DNA from: Bacteroidota bacterium
GTDB taxonomy: Bacteria; Bacteroidota; Ignavibacteria; Kapaibacteriales; HRBIN21
DNA length: 64,000 nucleotides
Assembly: GCA_030550275.1 (NCBI GenBank)
Contig: JAUQPR010000006.1
Coordinates: forward strand, 1 to 64,000
Reading direction: 5' to 3'
Shown one piece after another: positions 1 through 8,259 of the stretch. Below the pieces are notes generated by a model. The model saw nothing but the letters and a program-made list of their open reading frames with translations. It had not been told where the DNA came from and did not search any database. The position numbers and the translations under genes were made by a program. Within the stretch, counting starts at the first letter, position 1, and every line of letters starts with the position of its first letter.

Positions 1-2223
1 CTGACGGAGTGCCAGGGCGCGGTCGAGGGTACGCTGGTTCTGCGCAACCTGGGTCCGGAGCCGGTCTGGGTGTACCGTCCGACGCTGCCGCCGGGGTTCA
101 GCGTCGTGGGGCAGAGCTTTCCGTTCGGGATCGCCCCTGGGGCGCAGCATTCCGTGCGCATCCGCTTCCGTCCGGCGACGGCTGGCACATACAGTGGGGT
201 AGGGCAGTTCCGGCTGGAGCCCTGCGGGGCAAGCCTTGCGGTCTACCTTGCGGGAGCCAAGCGTGGTGGGGCGGTGGTTGCAAGCGCGGAGGAGGTGGAT
301 TTCGGACGCACTGCTGCGTGTCTGCAGACGCCGGTGGATACAGTGGTGTGGCTGACCAATCGGGGAGATGCTCCCGTGGAGGTGCAGGAGCTCGCCGCTG
401 CTGCACCCTTTGCGGTAGTGGCGCCCGCGGTGTTGCCAGTCGCCCTTGCGCCAGGGGAGCGGCTTGCGGTGCAGGTGCGCTATATACCGACCGGGGCGGG
501 GCTTCGCCAAGGGCAATTGCGTGCGGTGCTGCAGAGCGGGGTATGCCAGGATACGCTTTCGCTGGAGCTGCGGGCAATTGCGGCAGTGCCCAGGCTACAG
601 CTCTCGCCGCAGCGGGTGAACTTCCCCGCGGTCTCAGGCTGCCAGCTCCAGCTCGATACGGTCGTGCAACTGGCAAACGTGGGGGAGCTCCCCTTGGGGA
701 TTGCGCTGCTGCTCCCGCCGGAGGTGGCAGTGCAGGGCGCTCCGGCACGGGTAGAGCCCGGCGAGAGCTTCTCCGTGCGGCTGCGTGTCAACCCTGCTGG
801 GACGGGTAACTTCGCCTACCGCGTGGGCTTTGCCCCACAGCCCTGTGGGGATACCCTCTGGCTGGAGCTCAGTGGCATTGCCGAAGGTGTGGTAGCCCGG
901 TTAGAGCGCGCTGCTGTGCAGTTTGGTACGGTGCTGGTGTGCGCCTTTCCGGATACGCTGGAGCTGCCCGTGCGCTTTACCACAAGCGTGGCGCAAGGGG
1001 TGGAGCTGCTGGAGCTGCAGGCTCAAGGGGACCAGGAGGCATTCTCGCTGAGCTGGCGTGTGGGCGAATGGCTGCGTGATGGAGTGCTGGTACAGGTCCG
1101 ATTCCATCCGCCGCGTCCGGGGCAGTACGGCATGCGGGTGCAATACGTGCTGCGAGCCGATACCTGCCGCCTGCAGCAGGAGCTGCAGCTTGCCGGCGAA
1201 GCGCTCGGTATGGCGCTGGAGGTGAGTCCGGACATGTTGGATTTCGGTCGCGTTGCCGCCGGTGAGCAAGTGCGGCGCCGGGTATGGGTCCGCAATCCAC
1301 TACCGCTGCCGGTCGAGCTTGCACAGCCGCAGGGGATTGCACCTCCATTTGCATTGCTTTCACCGCAGAGCTTTCCTGTGCGCTTGGAGCCGGGAGAGGG
1401 CGTGATCTTCGAGCTGCTCTACGCGCCGCAGGATGCGCCGCGCCGGGATACACTGCCGCTGGTGTTGCTGACTCAGCAACCGTGTCCGTACCGGGTCGAG
1501 CTCACCTTCGTGGGGGAGGCGGTGGGCGGACCCCCTGCGGTGTTGCGGGCGCAACTTGTTGCCGGGGATGTGCGTGCCGTGCCGGGGACTCTGGTGTGGG
1601 TACCGATTCGGGCATGGGCGCAGGATGCTGCTGCGCTGCAGGGGATTCGCACGCTGCAGCTCCGTATCCGGTACGACCGGCGTCTGCTGGAGCTGCAGCA
1701 GGTGCAGTCCCCGATGCTGCTGAGCTGGAGCGAGCCTGAGCCCGGTGAGCTACACGTGCACCTGGGAAGCCCAGCGGGATTGCCTTCGGGCACGGTGGCA
1801 GAGCTGGTAGGGGTAGCGCTGTGGCATCCTATTCGCCGTGCGCCGGTCGAGCTGCTGCTGGATTCCCTGGGCACGGAGACGCCGGTGCAGCTGACCCTCA
1901 GTGCCGGAATGCTGGAGCTGCAGGGGGTCTGTGACCGCTGGGGACGCCAGCTTCGCCCCGCAGAGGCGCCCCGGGTGCAGGTGTTCGGACAGGAGTGCCC
2001 TCAGCTCCAGGTCAGCCTGGAGGGCGATGCCGTGCAACCGGTGCAGCTTTGGTTGTTCGATGTGCTGGGGCGCCCAATAGCCCGATGGGAGCTTGTGCCG
2101 GCGGCGGAACGGTCGGCGTGGCAGATAGCCCTGCCGTGCCAGCAGCTTGCTGCCGGACTCTACTGGATTGCCGTCTGCAGCGGTGGAGAGTGCCGACGCG
2201 TGCCCATTCCCGTAAGCCGCTGA
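1..2223 (+). CDS. Surface protein with ASH/choice-of-anchor repeats and T9SS sorting tail (5' partial)
   Basis: The reading frame is open from the first base, so the N-terminus lies outside the window; an internal Met at 70 is not the start. The visible 740 residues hold about four tandem beta-sandwich repeats of the ASH/choice-of-anchor-D kind. Each opens with a 'hydrophobic-D/N-F-G/P' strand (VDFGR, VNFPA, VQFGT, LDFGR) and carries an 'LxPGE' turn. Around residues 505-600 follows a cohesin-like segment (PGTLVWVPI, then LQLRIRYD). The last 80 residues (LWLFDVLGRPI, AAGLYWI) look like a type A T9SS sorting domain, so secretion and surface anchoring are expected. The stop lies one base from the convergent stop of the next gene. 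Function beyond a structural or adhesive surface role is unknown. Confidence 0.8.
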   Translation: MTECQGAVEGTLVLRNLGPEPVWVYRPTLPPGFSVVGQSFPFGIAPGAQHSVRIRFRPATAGTYSGVGQFRLEPCGASLAVYLAGAKRGGAVVASAEEVDFGRTAACLQTPVDTVVWLTNRGDAPVEVQELAAAAPFAVVAPAVLPVALAPGERLAVQVRYIPTGAGLRQGQLRAVLQSGVCQDTLSLELRAIAAVPRLQLSPQRVNFPAVSGCQLQLDTVVQLANVGELPLGIALLLPPEVAVQGAPARVEPGESFSVRLRVNPAGTGNFAYRVGFAPQPCGDTLWLELSGIAEGVVARLERAAVQFGTVLVCAFPDTLELPVRFTTSVAQGVELLELQAQGDQEAFSLSWRVGEWLRDGVLVQVRFHPPRPGQYGMRVQYVLRADTCRLQQELQLAGEALGMALEVSPDMLDFGRVAAGEQVRRRVWVRNPLPLPVELAQPQGIAPPFALLSPQSFPVRLEPGEGVIFELLYAPQDAPRRDTLPLVLLTQQPCPYRVELTFVGEAVGGPPAVLRAQLVAGDVRAVPGTLVWVPIRAWAQDAAALQGIRTLQLRIRYDRRLLELQQVQSPMLLSWSEPEPGELHVHLGSPAGLPSGTVAELVGVALWHPIRRAPVELLLDSLGTETPVQLTLSAGMLELQGVCDRWGRQLRPAEAPRVQVFGQECPQLQVSLEGDAVQPVQLWLFDVLGRPIARWELVPAAERSAWQIALPCQQLAAGLYWIAVCSGGECRRVPIPVSR

Positions 2224-2224
2224 G

Positions 2225-4564
2225 CTACGGCAGGCAGCAGGGAGGTCGGTAGTAGAGCGCCCCTTGGCGTTCGACGAGCTCGACGAATACATCCAGCCGC
2301 CGCACGGTGTCCAGCTCGTAGTAGTCTCCCTCGCGACCGTAGTAGCCCGCCAGTTGGGGGCGCACCTGTGGGTCATAGTACCGCCCTTCGGCGAGCACGA
2401 TGACGGAAGCATCGGCAGCACGGCGGGCGAACTCCTCCACCGAGCGCGTATCGGTGGGGAGCAGCAGCTGTCCGCTCTGGCGCAGGCGCTGCACGAGCGT
2501 ATCACGCAGCAGAAGCCCGAGCAATTCCCGGTAGCCGTAGTAGGCACGGAGCTTGGAGAGCGTGTCGTTGTCGGCGCCAACGAGGCTTGCACCGGGCGGA
2601 ACACAGACGAGCTGCACGCGGAATCCGGCAGCAAGGCTATCGTAGTGCCCGCCGATGTAGCAGACGGTGTCCGTGCCCAGGTACTCTCCGCGCACGATGG
2701 GGCGGATATCGCTGTACGCCGCCAGCGTGATGATGAGCTTCGCCGCCGGGCGATGGCGGGCATACTCCAGGAATCGGGGGAGGATGATGCGGGTGATGCT
2801 GTCGGCGAGGAGCCGCAGGTTGGCATCCACAGTTCGGGCGAATTCAGCATACTGCTGGACTCGGCGCTCGTAGCGCAGCCGACGGCGCTCCCGCTGGGCA
2901 GGGTCTTCAAGCCAGAGGTAGCCCCAGTACTGGTTCGATGGGTGCAGCTCGATGAAGCCCGCGTCTCTATAGCGCGCCGAGCGCAGGAGCGAAAGGTGCC
3001 GCTGCAGGTTCGCCGAGGTGTTCACCTCCCAGAAGGCGGTCTGGTAGTACGGAACGCTGCGGCGGAGCGGATCGGCAAGCCTTTCGGAGAAGATCCACCG
3101 GCACTGTGGCGGGGTGTACCACTGCGGCGTGAGCCAGAGCGTATCGCGCACGAGGGTATCGGCACTGGGGGTGGGGATGCGGAAGCCACCCTGCTGGCTC
3201 AGCTCCGAGGGGATGGGATGGTGCAAGCTGAGCAGCTCCTGTCCCTCCACCAGCCCGGTGTAGCCGATAATGACCGGTTCCGGAGCAACACACTCCGGCG
3301 AGGAGTGCCGGGAGCCTCCGAAGGCGGCGTAGAGCCGACCCGGCTGCAGCTCGGCGCGGAGCCGCCCGGTGGTGCTTGTGGTAATGGTCTGTCCGCTGGC
3401 ATCGCGCAGCTCAAGGAAGGGGTGGAGGACCGGACGCCGGGGATCGGTTCGATCCAGCACCACAAGCTCATAGGTGATGCGCGGAGGACGGCACTCCAGC
3501 ACAATTGGCAGCGCATAGAGGTCCAAGGCTCCGACGTTTTTGCGCACCCGCCCTTCGGAGAGCTTGCGGGCAAGGGTATCGCGGTCGGAGCTGAACAGGA
3601 GCAGCCGCACCGAGTCAGCAGAGGGATGTGGCGGCGGAATTGCCGGCGAGAGCTCGGCAAAGAAGGAGTTGAGCGAGTCCTCGCCCTTCGGGAGAGGCTG
3701 CACCTGGAGCACCTCCAGGGAGCGGTGGGCAAAATCTACGCGGAGCTCGGCGAGGTAGATGTCGTAATCGCCGGCGCGGTCGCTCACAAACAGAAGCCGA
3801 GGGCGGTGCTCGATGCAGAAGAGGAAGGGGAAGTACTCCTGGGCGGTGGTGTTGAGGAGCTCGCCCCCGGGGACCTCGGCAAGGTTGCGCGCCGGGCTCC
3901 AGTGACCGTTGATTCTCCAGGCGTAGTAGAGGTCGGCGTTGCCGCGCAGTGTGTCACCGGAGGGGAGCACGCGCACGGCGTTGCGGAAGGGGAAGCTCCA
4001 TCCGCGGTGCGGTGCTGGGGTGTCCACTGGTCGGTCGGACGCGAAGATGAGCAGCACGGAATCCCCGCGCACGCCAACGGTGGGGTGAGCATCCCAGGCG
4101 GCGGAGTTGAGGCTATCGCCCAACGGGAAGGCGCGCCATTGCCCATCGGCAAAGAGCAGCCCCAGCAGGTCCATGCCGCCGGAGAGTGCCAACGCCTGTT
4201 CGACTTCGGGAGTGCGCAGCGCAGCCGCAATTGCCTCGGTGGGGGAAAGGAAGGCGATGGTGCCTTCGTTGGCGCCCCAACTGGTGAGCCAGCGGCGGAA
4301 TTCGGAGTTATCCGGTGCGGGTGGCTCGAGCACCACAACCCCTGTCGGCGAGAGCTGCACGCGTGCGCGCCAAACATCCTCCGAGCCGGCACGGTCGGAG
4401 GTGAAGTAGAGCAGGTCAGGGTTACCTGGACGGAAGGCGGGCGCAAACTCCCGTGCGGCGCTATTGAGCGCTTCCAAGTTCCCGCGTGGACGCTCCACTT
4501 GTGGCGGTTTCGATGCACAGCTCCACAGCAGTAGTGCACACAGACTCCACGTGTACGGCTTCAT
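2225..4564 (-). CDS. PorE-like lipoprotein: PD40 propeller, carboxypeptidase-regulatory-like domain, divergent OmpA-like C-terminus
   Basis: A 779-residue lipoprotein with signal peptide MKPYTWSLCALLLWSC and the acylated Cys in LWSC. Residues of about 40-330 contain PD40/TolB-type propeller strands (YFTSDRAGSEDVW, LFVSDRAGDYDIY). Residues of about 375-440 resemble a carboxypeptidase regulatory beta-sandwich. The C-terminal 250 residues look like a degenerate, insertion-bearing OmpA peptidoglycan-binding domain that keeps the AYSD and NDTLSKLRA motifs. This domain order matches PorE-type T9SS accessory lipoproteins, which link peptidoglycan to the outer-membrane machinery. The start at 4564 is chosen because it gives a 4-base ATGA overlap with the upstream stop; an in-frame ATG at 4576 is less likely. 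Last gene of a four-gene envelope operon. PorE identity is inference from architecture. Confidence 0.75.
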   Translation of the reverse strand: MKPYTWSLCALLLWSCASKPPQVERPRGNLEALNSAAREFAPAFRPGNPDLLYFTSDRAGSEDVWRARVQLSPTGVVVLEPPAPDNSEFRRWLTSWGANEGTIAFLSPTEAIAAALRTPEVEQALALSGGMDLLGLLFADGQWRAFPLGDSLNSAAWDAHPTVGVRGDSVLLIFASDRPVDTPAPHRGWSFPFRNAVRVLPSGDTLRGNADLYYAWRINGHWSPARNLAEVPGGELLNTTAQEYFPFLFCIEHRPRLLFVSDRAGDYDIYLAELRVDFAHRSLEVLQVQPLPKGEDSLNSFFAELSPAIPPPHPSADSVRLLLFSSDRDTLARKLSEGRVRKNVGALDLYALPIVLECRPPRITYELVVLDRTDPRRPVLHPFLELRDASGQTITTSTTGRLRAELQPGRLYAAFGGSRHSSPECVAPEPVIIGYTGLVEGQELLSLHHPIPSELSQQGGFRIPTPSADTLVRDTLWLTPQWYTPPQCRWIFSERLADPLRRSVPYYQTAFWEVNTSANLQRHLSLLRSARYRDAGFIELHPSNQYWGYLWLEDPAQRERRRLRYERRVQQYAEFARTVDANLRLLADSITRIILPRFLEYARHRPAAKLIITLAAYSDIRPIVRGEYLGTDTVCYIGGHYDSLAAGFRVQLVCVPPGASLVGADNDTLSKLRAYYGYRELLGLLLRDTLVQRLRQSGQLLLPTDTRSVEEFARRAADASVIVLAEGRYYDPQVRPQLAGYYGREGDYYELDTVRRLDVFVELVERQGALYYRPPCCLP

Positions 4565-5400
4565 CGCGACCGGCATCCTTCGGGTGTGACGACTTGCACG
4601 AACTTGATGGTCATACGGTTGAGGTTCGGCGGCAGCGTGCCGGGGCGGATGTCCTCGATGAAGACCACAAACTCCGCACCGCTGCGGGCTTGGTAGTAGT
4701 AGACCTCGCCAAGGTGGACCTGTACATCCACGGCGGGCGCCAATACTGAGGCGAAGCGCTGGAGCAACTCCGGTGGGACAGCCACGCTGCCAGTGACATC
4801 GGCTCCCAATGCATCCAGCACCCGTAGGAGAGCGTCATTGACGGTGCGCACGGTCGGGAGCCCCCTCCCGTATGGAGTAGCTGCCTGCGCTGCCTGCCGG
4901 ATTTCGCCCAGATTTTGCCGAACATAGGCGAGGAAAGCCTCAGCGCTGGCGGAGAGGAGCGGCTGGGGAAGCGGCCCCCCCAACCTCCCGGCAACGCGGA
5001 TCCATGCCGTCGGAGGATTTGCGCCAACATCGACCTCGACCAGCATCCAATCGCCCTGCATGACTGAGTTCGGCGGGCGGTTGGTGAAGACCTGCGCGCG
5101 GTAGAGCGCACCGCCAACATTGAAGGTGGCTTCGTCCAGGATGAGGAGCTGCCCGAATCCCACGCGGTCATCGTTGGGGAGCGAACCGGAGCTCCCCGGC
5201 GTGGAGGGGAAGAGGAAGGTGTGAATGGAGTAGGTCGGCACGGGCGCATTCTGTGTGGCATCCCAGCGCGGGTCGAACTGCGTAATGGTTGCCTCACGGA
5301 CGCGCTCCTCCGCAATGGGGTCGGGTTCGAGCTCCGGGCAGCTACAGCTTGCCCACAGGAGTGCGGCGCAGCAGAGGGTCCATATCGGGCGCATCGCCAT
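4561..5400 (-). CDS. Hypothetical lipoprotein
   Basis: A 279-residue protein with a short hydrophobic leader and a lipobox-like stretch (LLWASCSC), so probably an outer-membrane or periplasmic lipoprotein. I recognise no family. The mature part mixes beta-rich stretches with a conserved-looking end (LNRMTIKFVQVVTPEGC). A second ATG two codons downstream, at 5394, is an equally plausible start. It lies 18 bases after the preceding gene's stop and overlaps the next start by ATGA, so it is co-translated with the PorE-like gene. Function unknown; context suggests an envelope complex subunit. Confidence 0.7.
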   Translation of the reverse strand: MAMRPIWTLCCAALLWASCSCPELEPDPIAEERVREATITQFDPRWDATQNAPVPTYSIHTFLFPSTPGSSGSLPNDDRVGFGQLLILDEATFNVGGALYRAQVFTNRPPNSVMQGDWMLVEVDVGANPPTAWIRVAGRLGGPLPQPLLSASAEAFLAYVRQNLGEIRQAAQAATPYGRGLPTVRTVNDALLRVLDALGADVTGSVAVPPELLQRFASVLAPAVDVQVHLGEVYYYQARSGAEFVVFIEDIRPGTLPPNLNRMTIKFVQVVTPEGCRSR

Positions 5401-5418
5401 ATCAGTGCACGTGGGACA

Positions 5419-6579
5419 TCAGAACGTTACCCCGGCGCGGAAGCGGAAGACATTGAGCCGTCGAGTAGAGGGAACGTTTGTAAAGCCGAGCAGGGCGGTC
5501 TCTTCGCCGATAGCGATCGAGCGCCAGCCCAGGTCCAGCGCCAAGTCCATCCAACGGGTGAGCGGGTACTCGATGCCGATGCCCACTCCCCAGGTGATGG
5601 GCAGGCTGAAGTCCACCTCCGGCAGGCGCCCGGCAGCTTCCAGATCGCGCAGGAAGCGAACGCATTCGCTGCAGTCGCTCTTGGCGGAGAGCCAGAAGCG
5701 CGCCATCCGGAGCGTTAGCCGGTCTACGCTTATCCCCACATCGGCGTAGACAAAGGGGCGGAAGCAGCTCGCCAAGAGCTCGGGAAACGGAGTTGTCTCG
5801 GGTGTCTCCTCAGCAGCCGAACGCGCTGCTTGGCTACCCAGGATGCGGAGCCGCCGTTGCGGTTGCTCGGGTGTTCGGAACTGGTAGCGCAGGTGGAGCA
5901 GTGCTATGGGGCGCTGCAGAAGTTGCCCACGCAGCGAGTTGAAGAGCGGGACCGGCGTGCTGTAGGCGATGCCCACGCCCCATTGGCGGGCAGCACCCCA
6001 GCGCATGCCGGCAGCGATCTCCCCGTGGTAGCGCAGGAAGCCCTGGCGCGACGTCCGGCTGGGTGCATCCGTGTACGGCAGCACAACGCCGCGCAGCTCC
6101 ACGAAGTAAGGAGGGAGGACGCGCTCAGGACAGCGGTAGCTGATGCGGGGCAATCCCACCGAGAGCGGGAGGCAGTCGCATTCCTGCGTGCGCACGGGGA
6201 TCTCCCGCAGGTGTGGGATGTGCTCGGTGACGGCGTAGGATTCCACCCGATTCCAACCGCCGTATTCGGTCGCCTGGATGCCAAATCGCCGCACGGGATT
6301 CTCCAACTGGGCGACCGGTATCCGGAGGAGCCTATCGGCAACGGGTTGCCGGAGGCGGAACAGCAGGAAGGTATCCAGCCGCCCGTTTGCGTCTGCTTGC
6401 AGCCACAGCTCAATTGCCGTCCCGCGCAGGAAGGCACCACCGGAGAGCGTGTCCTGCAGCGCTTCCCACCACTGTGGGGCATACTCCCGCCGGATGCGCA
6501 CAAGGTCATCGTACACCGGTGGGCGGGCGCACCCAATGCCGAATAGGAGGGCAGCAGCGAGCGCAATAGACCCTCTCAT
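5419..6579 (-). CDS. Envelope protein with outer-membrane beta-barrel-like C-terminus
   Basis: 386 residues beginning MRGSIALAAALLFGIGC, a signal peptide with a weak lipobox (Gly at -3). The central part has two close Cys residues (ECDC) and a DSE-poor beta-rich domain. The last 190 residues alternate polar and hydrophobic residues in amphipathic strands (GEIAAGMRWG, WGVGIGIEYPL, LDLALDLGW) and end in Phe, as outer-membrane barrels do. The open frame runs further upstream, but the ATG at 6579 forms an ATGA overlap with the previous gene and precedes the signal peptide, so it is the start. Likely partner of the PorE-like lipoprotein in this operon. Confidence 0.7.
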   Translation of the reverse strand: MRGSIALAAALLFGIGCARPPVYDDLVRIRREYAPQWWEALQDTLSGGAFLRGTAIELWLQADANGRLDTFLLFRLRQPVADRLLRIPVAQLENPVRRFGIQATEYGGWNRVESYAVTEHIPHLREIPVRTQECDCLPLSVGLPRISYRCPERVLPPYFVELRGVVLPYTDAPSRTSRQGFLRYHGEIAAGMRWGAARQWGVGIAYSTPVPLFNSLRGQLLQRPIALLHLRYQFRTPEQPQRRLRILGSQAARSAAEETPETTPFPELLASCFRPFVYADVGISVDRLTLRMARFWLSAKSDCSECVRFLRDLEAAGRLPEVDFSLPITWGVGIGIEYPLTRWMDLALDLGWRSIAIGEETALLGFTNVPSTRRLNVFRFRAGVTF

Positions 6580-7142
6580 AGCCCCAGCCTCAGGTGGAGT
6601 CCAACAGACCAGCTTCGCGCAATCGGGCGCAGGGCATCGCGGAGGAGTACGTTCCACAGGCTGTACTGAGCGTGGAGCTCCAGGAACCAGCGGCAGCAGG
6701 GGCTGGAGTAGGGAAACACTACCCCTGCGCCCACCGCAGTGCCTGCACCCAAGGGGGAGGCGATATCCCCCTGCGCACCGATGGCGCTGACAAGTAGGTT
6801 GCCTTGCAGGTAGAAGGGGAGTACCACCGGCTCCCACGGGAACAGGCGTACGGCGGCATCTACGGCGTTGAGCTCCTGGTACGTCGGTGGGAGAGGGCGT
6901 TGGCGGATTGCGTTCGTGTCCTTCATCCGGAGCCGGTAGTGGTGCAGCCCGAAGAGAACCCAGAGCTGGCAGTACTGCCGTCCACCCAGAACCATACTTC
7001 CACCGATGCCGCTGTGGAGAGCGTCGCTGAGCTCTCCGGCGGGCAGCCAGCCGCTGATGCCAACACCGCCGAAGTAGTGCTGTCCAAATGCCGGTAGCAG
7101 GCCCACAAGCAGCACAATTGCACACTGGAGACGCCAGCGCAT
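6576..7142 (-). CDS. Small outer-membrane protein, first gene of the envelope operon
   Basis: 188 residues with a clear signal peptide (MRWRLQCAIVLLVGLLPAFGQ). The mature protein has repeated aromatic, glycine-rich strands (YFGGVGISGWLPAG, LLVSAIGAQGDIASPLGAG, WSVGLHLRLGL), consistent with an 8-stranded outer-membrane barrel. The start is fixed by an AAGGAGGAG ribosome-binding site about 12 bases upstream and by the TAnnTTTG box 36 bases upstream. The frame extends to 7472 but that part lacks protein character. No family recognised. Confidence 0.7.
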   Translation of the reverse strand: MRWRLQCAIVLLVGLLPAFGQHYFGGVGISGWLPAGELSDALHSGIGGSMVLGGRQYCQLWVLFGLHHYRLRMKDTNAIRQRPLPPTYQELNAVDAAVRLFPWEPVVLPFYLQGNLLVSAIGAQGDIASPLGAGTAVGAGVVFPYSSPCCRWFLELHAQYSLWNVLLRDALRPIARSWSVGLHLRLGL

Positions 7143-7177
7143 GGAGAAATGCCCCTCCTCCTTGTAGCACGACGCCG

Positions 7178-7185
7178 CAAAGATA
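7178..7185 (-). promoter_or_regulatory. Promoter -7 box TATCTTTG for the envelope operon
   Basis: On the minus strand the bases read TATCTTTG, an exact match to the Bacteroidota sigma-A -7 element TAnnTTTG. The operon's first ATG lies 36 bases downstream. I see no clear -33 TTG at the usual distance. Confidence 0.6.
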
Positions 7186-7337
7186 AAGCTTGCGGGATGA
7201 GTAGAAATCGCACTTTGTGTGTGACAAGTTTGGTACAGCGTGACGGGAGCGTCACACCAGAATTCGGGACCCACAGCGCAACACGTTGGCGCAATGGACA
7301 GCCGTCTTATGAGCGTGTGGCACATTGGGCAAAGGTG

Positions 7338-8255
7338 ATGGCAACAGTTGAGGAGCTCAAGCGGCAATTCCAGCAGCGGGATCGAGTCGTGCGCGTGCTC
7401 ACCGTGGATGGGCAGTTGCGTGCGGTGGCAATCAAGAATAGCCGTGCTGCGCGGACGGCTCAGGAGCGGCATGGGCTCGAGCCCGTCGGTGCACGCCTGT
7501 TGGCGCAGGCACTGGCAGCATCGGCGCTACTGGCGTCCTTCCTGAAAGGGGAGGAGCGCATCCTTGTAGAAGCAGAGGGGGATGGACCCATCCAGAAGGT
7601 GGCTGCCGAAGCACTCCAAGTGGGCGAGGTTCGCGGATATGTGCGCTACGCCGTGCCTCGGGAGGATGGGGTGCCGCTTCGGCTCTCTACGAACCCATTG
7701 GGGACGCACGGGCTGTTCCGCGTCGTGCGAATCCTGTACAACCACATCGAGCCCATCGTCAGCGTTGTGGAGCTGCAGCCGGGCGACATTGCGGCAAACT
7801 TTGAGTACTACTTCGAGCGCTCCGAGCAGATTCCCACGGTGGTGCGCTTCGATACCGCCTTCGACGCCGATGGGCTCCTCAGTGTCTCGGCGGGGGTGTT
7901 CGTGCAGCTCATGCCTGGGGCTGACCCGGCGCAGCTTCGCAAGGTCGAACAGCGGCTCGACGAGCTCCCTCCGCTGGGCGAGCTCTGGGCTGCAGGGGTG
8001 ATGCCGGAGGCGCTGCTCGAGCAGTTGCTCCCGGCACCCTTCACAGTGCTCAACAGTACACCGATCGACTTCTTCTGCCGCTGCTCGCGCGAGCGGTTCA
8101 AGGAGCTGCTGACAACGCTCCAGATCGCCGATATCGAGGAGATGCGCCGCCTGGGGCAGAACGAGCTCGTCTGCCAGTACTGCGGCGAACGCTACCGGCT
8201 GGAGGAGCGCGAATTTGAGGAGCTACTCAAGCGCATGCGTGCGCGCACGAACTGA
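7338..8255 (+). CDS. hslO: Redox-regulated chaperone Hsp33
   Basis: 305 residues, the usual Hsp33 length. It is a cytoplasmic holdase that is switched on when oxidation releases zinc from a C-terminal thiol cluster. The four zinc ligands are visible as C247-x-C249 and C279-x2-C282. The N-terminal segment (GRLLAQ-type LLAQALAASALLASF, then NPLGTHGLFRV) matches the Hsp33 fold domain. The open frame extends to 7149, but the ATG at 7338 starts at the conserved N-terminus, leaving a 195-base divergent promoter region. It is transcribed away from the envelope operon, and its stop is 4 bases from the convergent foldase gene. Confidence 0.95.
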   Translation: MATVEELKRQFQQRDRVVRVLTVDGQLRAVAIKNSRAARTAQERHGLEPVGARLLAQALAASALLASFLKGEERILVEAEGDGPIQKVAAEALQVGEVRGYVRYAVPREDGVPLRLSTNPLGTHGLFRVVRILYNHIEPIVSVVELQPGDIAANFEYYFERSEQIPTVVRFDTAFDADGLLSVSAGVFVQLMPGADPAQLRKVEQRLDELPPLGELWAAGVMPEALLEQLLPAPFTVLNSTPIDFFCRCSRERFKELLTTLQIADIEEMRRLGQNELVCQYCGERYRLEEREFEELLKRMRARTN

Positions 8256-8259
8256 GCCG

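Noticed and set aside
2264-4534. A 756-codon open frame antisense to the PorE-like gene, and similar long antisense frames at 9277-10566, 10433-12286, 13793-15478, 15818-17320 and 22666-23859
   Set aside because: High GC with strong third-position bias leaves the opposite strand open. These translations lack domains, signal peptides and start sites, while the sense frames have them.
5419-7227. A 602-codon frame joining two envelope genes
   Set aside because: The N-terminal 216 codons are antisense-like and overlap the 188-residue gene; the ATG at 6579 starts a signal peptide and overlaps the previous stop by ATGA.
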